A stretch of DNA of 50,649 bases from Eubacteriales bacterium. GTDB lineage: Bacteria > Bacillota > Clostridia > Oscillospirales > Acutalibacteraceae. The position numbers and the translations under genes were made by a program. The stretch is from the NCBI GenBank assembly GCA_029219885.1, contig JAQXUH010000050.1:1-50649 (forward strand). The letters run 5' to 3'. Under the pieces are notes generated by a model. The model did no database searches and had not been told where the DNA came from. It saw only the letters and a program-made list of their open reading frames with translations. Shown in pieces: positions 1-7,525 of this stretch; the stretch's first letter is position 1, and each line of letters starts with the position of its first letter.

Positions 1-1
1 C

Positions 2-106
2 GAAGAAGATATGATGAAAGTCAGAAACCTTGGCAGAAAGTCACTTGATGAGGTCGTAGCAAAGCTCGGCTCTCTCGGTTTCGGACTTAGCAAGGAAGAA
101 GACTAA
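2..106 (+). CDS. rpoA: RNA polymerase alpha subunit, C-terminal fragment (5' end outside window)
   Basis: Only the last 34 residues and the stop codon are in the window. They contain the closing helix-hairpin-helix of the alpha C-terminal domain ([19 protein letters not shown] followed by GLGF-type residues), which in the family contacts UP-element DNA and activators. The bL17 gene starts 14 bp downstream, the standard rpoA-rplQ order at the end of the Firmicute ribosomal-protein/RNA polymerase operon. The identification rests on this motif and on the neighbour. Confidence 0.93.
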   Translation, partial: EEDMMKVRNLGRKSLDEVVAKLGSLGFGLSKEED

Positions 107-120
107 AGGAGGGAATTTCA

Positions 121-462
121 ATGCCAGGAAGCAGAAAGTTAGGCCGTCCTACTGACCATAGAAAAGCTATGCTCAGAGGTATGGTAACTTATCTTTTAGA
201 AAACGGCAAGATTGAAACTACCGTTACAAGAGCAAAGGAAGTTCGTGCTATGACAGAGAAGATGATTACTCTCGGCAAGAACGACACACTTCATTCAAGA
301 AGACAGGCTCTTTCTTATGTAACTAAGGAAGACGTTGTTAAGAAGCTTTTTGACGAAGTTGCTCCTAAGTATGCTGACAGAAACGGCGGTTATTGCCGTA
401 TTATCAAAACAGGTCCTCGTCGTGGTGACGCAGCAGAGATGTGTATCATCGAGCTTGTTTAA
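121..462 (+). CDS. rplQ: 50S ribosomal protein L17 (bL17)
   Basis: A 113-residue protein of normal bL17 length. It opens with the family signature [19 protein letters not shown], and the C-terminal part carries [19 protein letters not shown], which is also typical. It is a structural protein of the large ribosomal subunit near the exit tunnel. A strong AAAGGAGGG ribosome binding site lies 6-7 bases before the ATG. It follows rpoA in the same transcript, and a clear intrinsic terminator at 487-516 ends the operon. Confidence 0.98.
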   Translation: MPGSRKLGRPTDHRKAMLRGMVTYLLENGKIETTVTRAKEVRAMTEKMITLGKNDTLHSRRQALSYVTKEDVVKKLFDEVAPKYADRNGGYCRIIKTGPRRGDAAEMCIIELV

Positions 463-486
463 GATAATACAATTATAAATGTAGAA

Positions 487-516
487 GGACAGTCATTCAA
501 ATGACTGTCCTTTTTT
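487..516 (+). terminator. Intrinsic terminator of the rpoA-rplQ operon
   Basis: GGACAGTCAT pairs with ATGACTGTCC around a short loop (487-510) and is followed by six T residues. It lies 25 bp after the rplQ stop. Confidence 0.93.
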
Positions 517-550
517 GTCGGTCTGAATTGATAAACTCTTTTATATAATC

Positions 551-580
551 AAAAAAGGCAGTCTGTGTGACTGCCTTTTG
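551..580 (-). terminator. Intrinsic terminator of the GtrA-like gene
   Basis: On the minus strand GGCAGTC and GACTGCC form a hairpin followed by TTTTTT. An A tract on the other side gives it partial bidirectional character. It sits 12 bp past the stop of the gene at 592-1050. Confidence 0.88.
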
Positions 581-591
581 CTTGCGTCGAT

Positions 592-1050
592 TTAATCATC
601 AGACTTTTTAGCAAAGATAATGAATTTACTGAAAATGTAATTGAGAATTACTACAATCACCTGAAGTATCAGCTTTACTATCATATTTCCGCCGATTGTC
701 AAAGAAAAAATGCTGATACTGAGCCTATCCAGAGAAAGCAGGTCAATCATTGTCCAAAGTCCTGCTTCCTCAACACCTAAGCTGAAAAGCCTTGCACCTA
801 AAAAGCCTGCAATCTCCTTTAAAAGAACATTAGGCTTCATACTTTTGGACTCAAAAACCCACAGCTTATTGGTGATATATGCGAAAATTACCGCCAGCAC
901 CCAACTGATTATGTTAGTCAGCAGGTACATTTTACTGCCGAGAACAGAGTCAAAAATCTTGAAGCTGACAAGATTAACTACTGTAGTGAGTACGCCGAAA
1001 AAGACATAGCTGATTATTTCTTTATATTTCAAAAAAAGCCTTTTAATCAT
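592..1050 (-). CDS. GtrA-like family membrane protein
   Basis: A 152-residue protein with four predicted membrane helices in two hairpins, at about residues 10-33, 40-63, 80-105 and 122-145. The pattern YVFFGVLTTVVNLVSF near the N terminus and NKLWVFES after helix 2 is characteristic of the GtrA/DPMS-like family. Members move or present polyprenyl-linked sugars during cell-envelope glycan modification. The substrate here is unknown. The start has a GGAG site 7 bases upstream. A promoter with TTGTAT and TATAAT boxes spaced 17 bp lies in the gap to ribU, so it is probably transcribed on its own. Confidence 0.85.
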   Translation of the reverse strand: MIKRLFLKYKEIISYVFFGVLTTVVNLVSFKIFDSVLGSKMYLLTNIISWVLAVIFAYITNKLWVFESKSMKPNVLLKEIAGFLGARLFSLGVEEAGLWTMIDLLSLDRLSISIFSLTIGGNMIVKLILQVIVVILNYIFSKFIIFAKKSDD

Positions 1051-1086
1051 ACGCTCACTCCGTCGGCAAGAATTTGTTGTACCTAT

Positions 1087-1115
1087 ATTATATATCCTCT
1101 GCCGCCGAAATACAA
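1087..1115 (-). promoter_or_regulatory. Sigma-A-type promoter of the GtrA-like gene
   Basis: On the minus strand, TTGTAT (1110-1115) and TATAAT (1087-1092) are separated by 17 bp. The -10 box lies 37 bp upstream of the start codon at 1050. Confidence 0.6.
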
Positions 1116-1124
1116 CACCTCAAA

Positions 1125-1730
1125 TTATTTGCCTTTAAGCAGCGGTGAAATAGGTTTGTAAATCACAAGAGAAACGGCAACGCTGACAAGTGCTTTAACC
1201 AACGTAAAAGGTACGTTAAATACAAGAAGTGCCTGTGCAATATTTTTTACACTTGGAAGGAGCACCTGATACATATCGAGTATTGCTTCCTCAGGAAAGC
1301 CGAGAATTGAATAATACATAGGATAGATAACGAAATAGTTACAGGGCAGGCTGACAACCGCCATAGCAACTGCACCGCAGACGCCTGCTATAATTGCGTT
1401 GCCTTTAGTCTTTTTGTGCCTGTAAATAAGTCCTGCAACAAGGGCAAAAACTGCACCTAAAATGAAATTAGACAGCTCGCCTACAAAACCGCTTTGGCTG
1501 ACTGCCATATGAATGAGGTTTTTGAACAGAGCAATCAGCACGCCTGCCAACGGACCATATGCGAATGCACCGATTAGTTCAGGTAAATCGGAAAAATCCA
1601 GCTTGATAAAGCTTGGCATTATGGGCACGGAAATTTCAATGTACTGCAAAACTACAGCCACCGCCGTCAGCATTGCCGTTCCTGTAATCAGACGTACCTT
1701 GTTGTTTTTACTTTTGTTTGTGTTTGACAT
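1125..1730 (-). CDS. ribU: Riboflavin ECF transporter, substrate-binding subunit RibU
   Basis: A 201-residue integral membrane protein with about six helices. It matches the S component of energy-coupling-factor riboflavin transporters: MLTAVAVVLQYIEISVP in helix 1, then KLDFSDLPELIGAFAYGP, a signature of RibU-type S components. It would work with a shared EcfA/EcfA'/EcfT module, which is not encoded here. The ATG at 1730 was chosen because AAGGAG lies 6 bases before it; an upstream in-frame TTG at 1751 lacks a site of its own. An FMN riboswitch and a putative terminator hairpin precede it, which fits flavin-repressed riboflavin uptake. Confidence 0.95.
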   Translation of the reverse strand: MSNTNKSKNNKVRLITGTAMLTAVAVVLQYIEISVPIMPSFIKLDFSDLPELIGAFAYGPLAGVLIALFKNLIHMAVSQSGFVGELSNFILGAVFALVAGLIYRHKKTKGNAIIAGVCGAVAMAVVSLPCNYFVIYPMYYSILGFPEEAILDMYQVLLPSVKNIAQALLVFNVPFTLVKALVSVAVSLVIYKPISPLLKGK

Positions 1731-1748
1731 TTCTTTCTCCTTTTTGGG

Positions 1749-1783
1749 CAAAAGAGAAGCCCTGATACAAATCGTACCAGGGC
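1749..1783 (-). terminator. Putative riboswitch-controlled terminator upstream of ribU
   Basis: On the minus strand GCCCTGGTAC and GTATCAGGGC form a 10-bp hairpin (1759-1783) followed by TTCTCTTTTG. It lies between the FMN aptamer and the ribU ribosome binding site, where an expression-platform terminator belongs. The T tract is interrupted by C residues, so its strength is uncertain. A second small hairpin (GGGATAAA.. at 1801-1820) lies between it and the aptamer. Confidence 0.65.
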
Positions 1784-1824
1784 ATAAATGCTTTGACCGA
1801 GGGATAAATATTTTTATCCCAAAA

Positions 1825-1944
1825 CATTTTCTCTCATCCGGACTTTAACCGTCGGTTACGGAATTGCACCGTATCAGCCGCAGAACTTACTGCGGGTCGT
1901 GGACTTTACCACCGGTGAGGAATTTCACCTCGCCCTGAAAATAT
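1825..1944 (-). ncRNA. FMN riboswitch (RFN element)
   Basis: Read on the minus strand, the segment has the conserved RFN blocks in order: AGGGCGAGGTGAAATTCC, then CACCGGTGGTAAAGTCCACGA, then CTGATACGGTGCAATTCCG, then ACGGTTAAAGTCCGGATGAG. These are the conserved core of the six-helix FMN aptamer. It lies about 95 nt upstream of the ribU start and just downstream of a promoter at 1971-1998. By family knowledge, FMN binding should reduce ribU expression. Confidence 0.96.
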
Positions 1945-1970
1945 TTTTACAGATTTAATCTGCAATATCT

Positions 1971-1998
1971 ATTATATGCTTTATCTCTGTTTTGTCAA
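1971..1998 (-). promoter_or_regulatory. Promoter of the FMN riboswitch-ribU transcript
   Basis: On the minus strand, TTGACA (1993-1998) and TATAAT (1971-1976) are spaced 16 bp apart. Transcription would start about 20-30 bp before the riboswitch. The promoter begins within 20 bp of the upstream kinase stop codon. Confidence 0.82.
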
Positions 1999-2016
1999 TA
2001 GTATTTATAAAACTTA

Positions 2017-3630
2017 TTAACCATTAAGGATAGCAAAGTTTTCCTTATTGCACTTATAAAGATTTTGGTAAACCTTAAAGTTCTTGTCGTAAACTTCCTT
2101 AACCTCTCTGTTTGGATGATAAACCTTTTCAACAGGAATAAGCTTTTTAACGTCTTTCATTGTAGGAATAATTCCCATACCAACTGCAATACAAGCCGCA
2201 GCACCTACCGCACCGATATTCTGCGGAGACTCAACAACAAGTACATCTCTCTGAAGAATATCTGCAAGTATCTGGCAGGTAGTAGCACCGAGAGCACCGC
2301 CGCCGCAGAAACGAACTACCTTAGAAGTCTTAACCTTTTTCTCCTGTCTTTCAAGCATCCATCTCATATGGAAACAGATACCCTCAACAACGGCACGGAT
2401 AAGCTCTGTTTTGCCTGTTTCAAGCTTGATGTTAAAGAACATACCGGCAGCATTAGGGTCTTCAAAAGGACAGCGGTTGCCGTGAAGCCAAGGAGTAAAG
2501 ATAACGCCGTTTGAACCCGCAGGAGCAGTATCAATAACCTCTTCAAGATAATCGTAAAGGTTAAATTCAATCTGCTCAAGGCTGTCAGTAGCGTTGCCGT
2601 ATTTCTTAAGGAATACGCCGATTTCGTCAAGTGCAAGGTGGTCTTTTACCCAACCTACACATTTGTTAGATGTTTCAAGCTCGCCGAAATAGTTGTATGA
2701 TTCAGGGTCAGCACCGACGATAGCTGCCATCATTGCGTTTGCGTCAACAGTTTGCTCTGCACAAACAGTTCCTACCCAACCTGAAGTTCCTGAATAAATA
2801 TGAGTGTCACCGTTTTCAACAGCACCTGCACCTACGCCGATAAGAGAAGCGTCACCGCCGCCGCCGTAAACAGCTGTTCCCGGTGCAAGTCCAAGCTCCT
2901 TAGCAGCAGATTCGGTTACTTCGCCGACTTTTTCAGTACACTTTTTGATAACAGGAAGATGCTCAATATTTACACCTACCATATCACAGATAGGCTTGCA
3001 CCAACCCTCGTGACCTTTTCTTGTATCGTAAAGGAGAGTAGCAAATGCTGAGTCTGTTGTCATAACAAATTCACCGCTGGCACGGCAGATAAGATATTCC
3101 TTAATGTCAAGCCACTTGTAAATCTTTTTGAAATTCTCAGGCTCGTGAGCCTCAACCCACTTGTACTTCCAAATAGGGTCCTTAACAGATGAAGATACAG
3201 CACCTGTATATCTTAAGTATTTGAGAAGCTTTGTAACCTCGGCACCTGCAATCTGGAAACCGTGAGCAATACCCTTTTTAATTTCTTCTCTGGCTCTTTG
3301 GTCCATATATGTCATAGGTCTGCGGATACAGTTTCCTTCCTTGTCAACAAGGACAAGTCCCTGCATAGCTGAACAGAAGCTGATACCCTCAATCTGCTCT
3401 TTCTTAACAGTGGGTACCTTTTCAAAAACTGTTCTTGTGGTTGAGCACATTGCAGCCCACCATTCGTCAGCGTCCTGCTCTGCACCACCCTTGACACCTG
3501 TTTCATCGTCTACGTAAAGACCGTAGCCTGCCGTTGCCGAGCCGAGAATTTTCATAGACTCATCAATTTCAATGAGGCAGGTTTTGATTCCCGTAGTTCC
3601 GATGTCATAAGTGATTACGTATTTTTTCAT
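2017..3630 (-). CDS. FGGY-family carbohydrate kinase
   Basis: A 537-residue sugar kinase of the xylulokinase/fuculokinase/gluconokinase fold. Phosphate-1 motif: YDIGTTGIKT at residues 7-16. Adenosine/phosphate-2 regions: GGGGDASLIGVGAG, SGTSGWVG and a late CGGGALG. SFCSAMQGLVLVD and YMDQRA in the N-terminal domain also fit. It phosphorylates a sugar or polyol with ATP in the cytoplasm; the substrate cannot be read from sequence. The ATG at 3630 was chosen for a GGAGG site 7 bases upstream; the open frame runs further but without a site. It lies 94 bp after the TetR gene on the same strand, with a hairpin (AAGCTTGCA..) at 3658-3678 between them. It is probably one catabolic unit with the divergent aminotransferase and aldolase. 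Confidence 0.88.
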   Translation of the reverse strand: MKKYVITYDIGTTGIKTCLIEIDESMKILGSATAGYGLYVDDETGVKGGAEQDADEWWAAMCSTTRTVFEKVPTVKKEQIEGISFCSAMQGLVLVDKEGNCIRRPMTYMDQRAREEIKKGIAHGFQIAGAEVTKLLKYLRYTGAVSSSVKDPIWKYKWVEAHEPENFKKIYKWLDIKEYLICRASGEFVMTTDSAFATLLYDTRKGHEGWCKPICDMVGVNIEHLPVIKKCTEKVGEVTESAAKELGLAPGTAVYGGGGDASLIGVGAGAVENGDTHIYSGTSGWVGTVCAEQTVDANAMMAAIVGADPESYNYFGELETSNKCVGWVKDHLALDEIGVFLKKYGNATDSLEQIEFNLYDYLEEVIDTAPAGSNGVIFTPWLHGNRCPFEDPNAAGMFFNIKLETGKTELIRAVVEGICFHMRWMLERQEKKVKTSKVVRFCGGGALGATTCQILADILQRDVLVVESPQNIGAVGAAACIAVGMGIIPTMKDVKKLIPVEKVYHPNREVKEVYDKNFKVYQNLYKCNKENFAILNG

Positions 3631-3724
3631 AATCAGTCCTCCATAACCGATGCCAAGAAGCTTGCAGGTGCAAAGCTTTAAAACATCTTTGTAATATTTA
3701 AAATAAAATTGATTTTGAAAATTA

Positions 3725-4390
3725 TTATTCCTTTTCAAATGTAAACGCAGATTCAATAAACTTAAGAAGCTGAGTTACAATTTCTTCGTCATCTGCCTCG
3801 TTTACATCAATTCCTGTGTAAATCTTAAATCTTTCTTTATAGTAGTCACAGGTGTAAGAGAAAAGGAGAGATGTCAGCAGATTGTCAAGGAAAAAAGAGT
3901 AAAGTCCGGGGTCAAGGTCGCCTCTGACGTCGTTTTTGTCCAGAGCCTGTTTAATTGAGGTGTTGTAAATGTAGCTTCGCTTGCTTTCAATTTCCTCAAC
4001 AATTTCCTTTGCTCGCTTGGAGTCTCTTTCCGCTGTAATTTCATTATACATTTTGATGTAGTTGGAATTCTGCTTTGAGTGTCTGACCATAGTCCTGATT
4101 AGCTTTTCAGCCTTGATAAGAAGCTTGTCGTCGCTGTCCATAATGTCATAGAGTGCGTCCTCAAGAACTTTCATTCCTCTTTGCAGACAGGTGATAAATA
4201 AATCTTCCTTGGTGGAAAAGTATTTATACATAAGTCCTATGGATATTCCTGCTTTTTTTGCTATTATATTTACGTTAGCATTTTCGTAGCCTTTTGACGC
4301 AAATTCGTCTATGCCCACCTCGAGAATAATGTTTTTTCTGTCCTCGTCGGCACGCTCAAAAGCTTCTTTGTAGTAATGCTTTTCTGCCAT
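3725..4390 (-). CDS. TetR/AcrR-family transcriptional regulator
   Basis: A 221-residue protein with a TetR-type N-terminal DNA-binding domain: KNIILEVGIDEFASKGYENANV, then IIAKKAGISIGLMYKYFSTKEDLF as the helix-turn-helix region at about residues 40-63. The C-terminal about 150 residues are helical and probably bind a ligand. The start is uncertain. ATG 4390 is used; a TTG at 4417 is in frame, and neither has a clear ribosome binding site, so a leaderless transcript is possible. The gene lies between the FGGY kinase (same strand) and the divergent aminotransferase. Two tandem palindromes at 4607-4647 are likely operators, and an 8-bp inverted repeat overlaps its own 5' end (4410-4441). Confidence 0.88.
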   Translation of the reverse strand: MAEKHYYKEAFERADEDRKNIILEVGIDEFASKGYENANVNIIAKKAGISIGLMYKYFSTKEDLFITCLQRGMKVLEDALYDIMDSDDKLLIKAEKLIRTMVRHSKQNSNYIKMYNEITAERDSKRAKEIVEEIESKRSYIYNTSIKQALDKNDVRGDLDPGLYSFFLDNLLTSLLFSYTCDYYKERFKIYTGIDVNEADDEEIVTQLLKFIESAFTFEKE

Positions 4391-4409
4391 ATTTTTTAAT
4401 TTTGTAGCG

Positions 4410-4441
4410 TTGCACAAAACATACTAAATCGATTTGTGCAA
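4410..4441. repeat. Inverted repeat at the 5' end of the TetR gene
   Basis: TTGCACAA (4410-4417) and TTGTGCAA (4434-4441) are perfect 8-bp arms separated by 16 bp. The repeat lies just upstream of ATG 4390 and overlaps the alternative TTG start. It could be an autoregulatory operator or an RNA hairpin. It differs in sequence from the GTGAG palindromes further upstream. Confidence 0.6.
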
Positions 4442-4563
4442 AACTCACAAATCTCCCTCTCTTTTTCTTATCCTTTCAAAAATAATCAAGTCTTTTTTTA
4501 GATATATTAACATTATTCTAACATTTTTGCAACAAGTACAACAATATTTTCAAATATTTTCAT

Positions 4564-4591
4564 TTGACAAATCGTAAAAAAGTGGTATACT
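4564..4591 (+). promoter_or_regulatory. Promoter of the aminotransferase-aldolase operon
   Basis: TTGACA (4564-4569) and TATACT (4586-4591) are spaced 16 bp apart. The expected start site, near 4598, lies about 10 bp before the first of two palindromic operators. Confidence 0.85.
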
Positions 4592-4606
4592 TAAAGTGTA
4601 AATTAT

Positions 4607-4647
4607 GTGAGTAACGGCTCACACCTTTAAAGTGAGCGGCCACTCAC
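4607..4647 (+). promoter_or_regulatory. Two tandem palindromic operators (probable TetR sites)
   Basis: GTGAGTAACGGCTCAC (4607-4622) and GTGAGCGGCCACTCAC (4632-4647) share the form GTGAG-N6-CTCAC, and their starts are 25 bp apart. TetR/AcrR family operators often have a GTGAGTG..CACTCAC-like form. They lie directly downstream of the promoter at 4564-4591, a position suited to repression by roadblock or by blocking promoter clearance. The adjacent TetR gene is the natural partner; binding is inferred. Confidence 0.78.
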
Positions 4648-4676
4648 GCCAAATATTACCTAAGGGGGATTTTAAA

Positions 4677-6161
4677 ATGGATACAAGATTTGCTATTACT
4701 GAGTATCCTGATGCAGCAGCGCTTACAGCTCAGCTTGACGCTCTCATCAAAAAGCCAATCTATTCAATCAATCGTGCAGCTCTTAAAGAATACGAAGAAG
4801 AGTATTTTGAAAAGAAGTGTGCAAAATCAAAGGAAATGATTACCGAGGCTAAGCAGGTTATTCCTGGCGGTGTTCAGCATAACCTTGCATTTAACTATCC
4901 TTTCCCAATCGTTATGACAAAGGCTAAGGGCAATAAGCTTTATGATATCGACGGAAATGAGTATTTCGATTTCCTTCAGGCAGGCGGTCCTACAATTATC
5001 GGCTCAAACGACGATGTTGTTAAGGAAAAGGTTAAGGAGCTTCTTGATGACTGCGGTCCTTCAACAGGTCTTTTCCATCCTTATGAGTATAAGCTTGCTA
5101 AGAAAATCAGCGAGTGTGTTCCTTCAGTAGAAATGTTCCGTATGCTCGGTTCAGGTACTGAGGCTTGTATGTGTGCTGTTCGTGTTGCTCGTCTTGCAAC
5201 AGGCCATAAGAACATCATTAAGATGGGCGGTGCTTACCACGGTTGGTCAGACCAGCTTGCTTGGGGTATGCGTGTTCCTGGTACACTTAATATGCAGTCA
5301 CACGGCGTTCCTATGTTCGTATTTAAGCATACACAGGAATTCTTCCCTAACGACCTTAAGAGCCTTGAGAAGAAGCTTATCATCAACAAGTTCCGTGGCG
5401 GTACAGCTGCTGTATTCATTGAGCCATGCGGACCTGAGTCAGCTACTCGTCCTGTTGATAAGGACTTCCCTAAGGGCGTTCAGGCTCTCTGCCGTAAGTA
5501 CGGTGCTCTCCTTGTTTGTGATGAGGTTGTTACCGGCTTCCGTATCGGTCTTTCAGGTGCTCAGGGCTACTATGGTATTGACCCTGATATCACAATCTTC
5601 GGTAAGATTATCGCTGGCGGTTATCCTGGTGCAGGCGGAATCGGCGGCCACAAGGAAGTTATGAAGTATCTTGGTGCAGGTCTTGATAAGGCTGAGGGCA
5701 AGAAGATTCACAAGGCTATGTGCGGCGGTACAATGGCTGCTACACCTATCTCTTGCTGTGCAGGTTATACAGTAATCTGCGAGATTGAAAAGAGAAACGC
5801 TTGTCAGGTTGCAGGTCAGATGGCAGACAGACTTGTTAAGGGTATTAACGAGTCAATCAAGAAGTATGACCTTCCATTCGTTTGCTACAATATCGGTTCA
5901 ATCTGTCAGTTACATACAGTTGCTACAATGCACTTCAAGGTTGATTGGAAGAGACCTTGGACTATTCCTAACACTCTTAAGCAGACCAGCATCCGTCAGA
6001 CAGAGATGCAGTATATGGGTGCTGCTTATATGGCAGAAGGTCTTGTTACTCTTGCAGGCTCACGTCTTTATACTTCAAGTGCTTATACTGAAGAGGATAT
6101 CGACGAATGCATTAAGCGTTTTGACAAAGTACTTTCAAAGTGCGAGAAGATTGATTACTAA
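4677..6161 (+). CDS. Class III PLP-dependent aminotransferase, glutamate-1-semialdehyde aminomutase-like
   Basis: A 494-residue enzyme of the class III (fold type I) PLP family. Visible landmarks are GSGTEACMCAVRVAR (phosphate-binding loop, about 158-172), YHGW at 187-190, LLVCDEVVTGFRIG with the pyridine-contacting Asp282, and TIFGKIIAGGYP with probable Schiff-base Lys310. The sequence around these residues is closest to glutamate-1-semialdehyde 2,1-aminomutases, but the protein is about 60 residues longer, with a 55-residue N-terminal extension, and no heme-biosynthesis genes are nearby. A GGGGGA site precedes ATG 4677; an upstream in-frame start at 4632 lies inside the operators and is rejected. 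With the downstream aldolase and divergent kinase it suggests breakdown of an amino-containing sugar or polyol. The reaction is unknown. Confidence 0.85.
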   Translation: MDTRFAITEYPDAAALTAQLDALIKKPIYSINRAALKEYEEEYFEKKCAKSKEMITEAKQVIPGGVQHNLAFNYPFPIVMTKAKGNKLYDIDGNEYFDFLQAGGPTIIGSNDDVVKEKVKELLDDCGPSTGLFHPYEYKLAKKISECVPSVEMFRMLGSGTEACMCAVRVARLATGHKNIIKMGGAYHGWSDQLAWGMRVPGTLNMQSHGVPMFVFKHTQEFFPNDLKSLEKKLIINKFRGGTAAVFIEPCGPESATRPVDKDFPKGVQALCRKYGALLVCDEVVTGFRIGLSGAQGYYGIDPDITIFGKIIAGGYPGAGGIGGHKEVMKYLGAGLDKAEGKKIHKAMCGGTMAATPISCCAGYTVICEIEKRNACQVAGQMADRLVKGINESIKKYDLPFVCYNIGSICQLHTVATMHFKVDWKRPWTIPNTLKQTSIRQTEMQYMGAAYMAEGLVTLAGSRLYTSSAYTEEDIDECIKRFDKVLSKCEKIDY

Positions 6162-6176
6162 TTTTCAAATTCTTCA

Positions 6177-6199
6177 GGGAGCGATTTTTGTCGCTCCCT
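6177..6199 (+). terminator. Intercistronic hairpin between aminotransferase and aldolase
   Basis: GGGAGCGA and TCGCTCCC form an 8-bp hairpin (6177-6198) followed only by TTTAGA. The poor T tract suggests partial termination or an RNA-stability element rather than an operon end. Confidence 0.6.
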
Positions 6200-6234
6200 T
6201 TAGACCTATTTAATATATTTTAAGGAGAAAGTTT

Positions 6235-7452
6235 ATGGCTTACGAAGTTGAGGAAGCTAAAAGATTAGTTGTTGAAGCAGGCAAAAAGCTTCTTGAAACC
6301 GGTCTTATTGCACGTACTTGGGGTAATGTTTCTGCAAGAATCAGCGAAACACAGTTTGTAATTACTCCGTCAGGTCGTGCTTATGATACACTTACACCTG
6401 ATGAGGTCGTTGTTGTAAATATTGATGACTGCTCCCACGAGGGTGACATTAAGCCTTCATCCGAAAAGGGTATCCACGCAGACGCATACAAGCATCATCC
6501 GCTTGTTAATTTTGTTATCCACACTCACCAGAAGGCTGCTACTATCGTCAGCATTACAGGTATGGAAATCAGAAATGTATATAACGAATTCAAGCCTGTT
6601 CTCGGTGATTACGTTCCTGTTGCAGATTATGCTATGTCAACTACAACTCCTCTTCGTAAAAACGTTGAGAGATGTATGATGATGAATCCAAGCTGCCGTG
6701 CATTTATGCTTAAGCATCACGGTACTCTTTGCTTGGGTGACAGCTTTGAAGGTGCTTTTGAGGTTGCTGACGCTCTTGAAAAGTGCTGTGAAAAGGTTAT
6801 TAAGGACAACTATCTTCGCCATTCTTGGGCTAAGGAATATTCTGCTGAGGGCAGAAGAAATTACTTCCTTAAGCAAGAGGACGCAGGTGAAATGCCTGAA
6901 ACTATCTGCGATTTAGGCAGCTCTGTAAGAAACGGAAACGTGTTCACTCTTACATATGATGGCGGCAAGAAGATTGATGTTGATATGGCATCAGGCCTTG
7001 GTGTAAACGGTATTGCTCCTAAATGTGCAAAAATTCATAAGGCTATTTATGAGTCTGAAAGCTGCACAATGATTAAGCATCTTACAGCTCCTGACGTTGT
7101 AGCTGTTTCCTGCTTAGGCGAGAAAATGCTTCCTATGATTGATGACTTTGCACAGATTGTTGGCGTTGATGTTAAGTGCTGTCCTTGGATTGACGGAGAT
7201 ACTGATGAGTGTGCTGCTGAAATCGGCAAGGCAATCGGCGACAGAAACGCTGTTCTTATTCAGGGCAACGGTGCTCTCGTTACAGGCAACAATGACGGCG
7301 ATATGCAGGCTCTTGAGCTTATTATGGATAAGGGCTGTGAGGCTCAGGTTGATGTTACAATCTTTAACCGTCCTCACTATGTTCCAAAGGCAGAATGCTT
7401 CCTTATGAGAACAGTTTATCTTGCTAAGTATTCAAAGCAAATCAGCAAATAA
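6235..7452 (+). CDS. Two-domain class II aldolase/adducin-family protein
   Basis: A 405-residue protein, about twice the length of a standard L-fuculose-phosphate-type aldolase. The N-terminal domain (1-210) has the complete family set: GNVSAR at 30-35, ITPSGRAYDTL, Glu77 in KPSSEKG, and the zinc histidines His96 and His98 in IHTHQKA with KHHGT at 160-164. Such enzymes cleave or epimerise phosphorylated ketoses with a metal-bound enediolate. The C-terminal half (225-405) repeats the layout in degenerate form: IHKAIYE, IKHLTAPDVVAVS, DDFAQIVG and GNGALVTG. It lacks the paired histidines, so it looks like an inactive second copy. An AAGGAG site lies 8 bases before the ATG. It lies 73 bp behind the aminotransferase in the same putative TetR-controlled unit. 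Confidence 0.87.
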   Translation: MAYEVEEAKRLVVEAGKKLLETGLIARTWGNVSARISETQFVITPSGRAYDTLTPDEVVVVNIDDCSHEGDIKPSSEKGIHADAYKHHPLVNFVIHTHQKAATIVSITGMEIRNVYNEFKPVLGDYVPVADYAMSTTTPLRKNVERCMMMNPSCRAFMLKHHGTLCLGDSFEGAFEVADALEKCCEKVIKDNYLRHSWAKEYSAEGRRNYFLKQEDAGEMPETICDLGSSVRNGNVFTLTYDGGKKIDVDMASGLGVNGIAPKCAKIHKAIYESESCTMIKHLTAPDVVAVSCLGEKMLPMIDDFAQIVGVDVKCCPWIDGDTDECAAEIGKAIGDRNAVLIQGNGALVTGNNDGDMQALELIMDKGCEAQVDVTIFNRPHYVPKAECFLMRTVYLAKYSKQISK

Positions 7453-7466
7453 TTTTATAATTTTCA

Positions 7467-7501
7467 GAACTGCGGGGTTTATGCCTTGCAGTTCTTTTTT
7501 T
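7467..7501 (+). terminator. Intrinsic terminator after the aldolase gene
   Basis: GAACTGC pairs with GCAGTTC around a GGGG..CC-containing loop (7467-7494), followed by seven T residues. It ends the aminotransferase-aldolase unit. Confidence 0.88.
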
Positions 7502-7525
7502 GCGTGAATTTCAAAAAAGCAAAAC

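Noticed and set aside
4632-4676. Upstream start for the aminotransferase at 4632
   Set aside because: The extension is encoded by the palindromic operator and has no ribosome binding site; GGGGGA precedes the ATG at 4677.
5173-5664. Second long reading frame inside the aminotransferase gene, and similar overlapping frames elsewhere
   Set aside because: They lie in other frames of well-supported genes, have no ribosome binding sites, and give Ser/Leu-rich low-complexity products.
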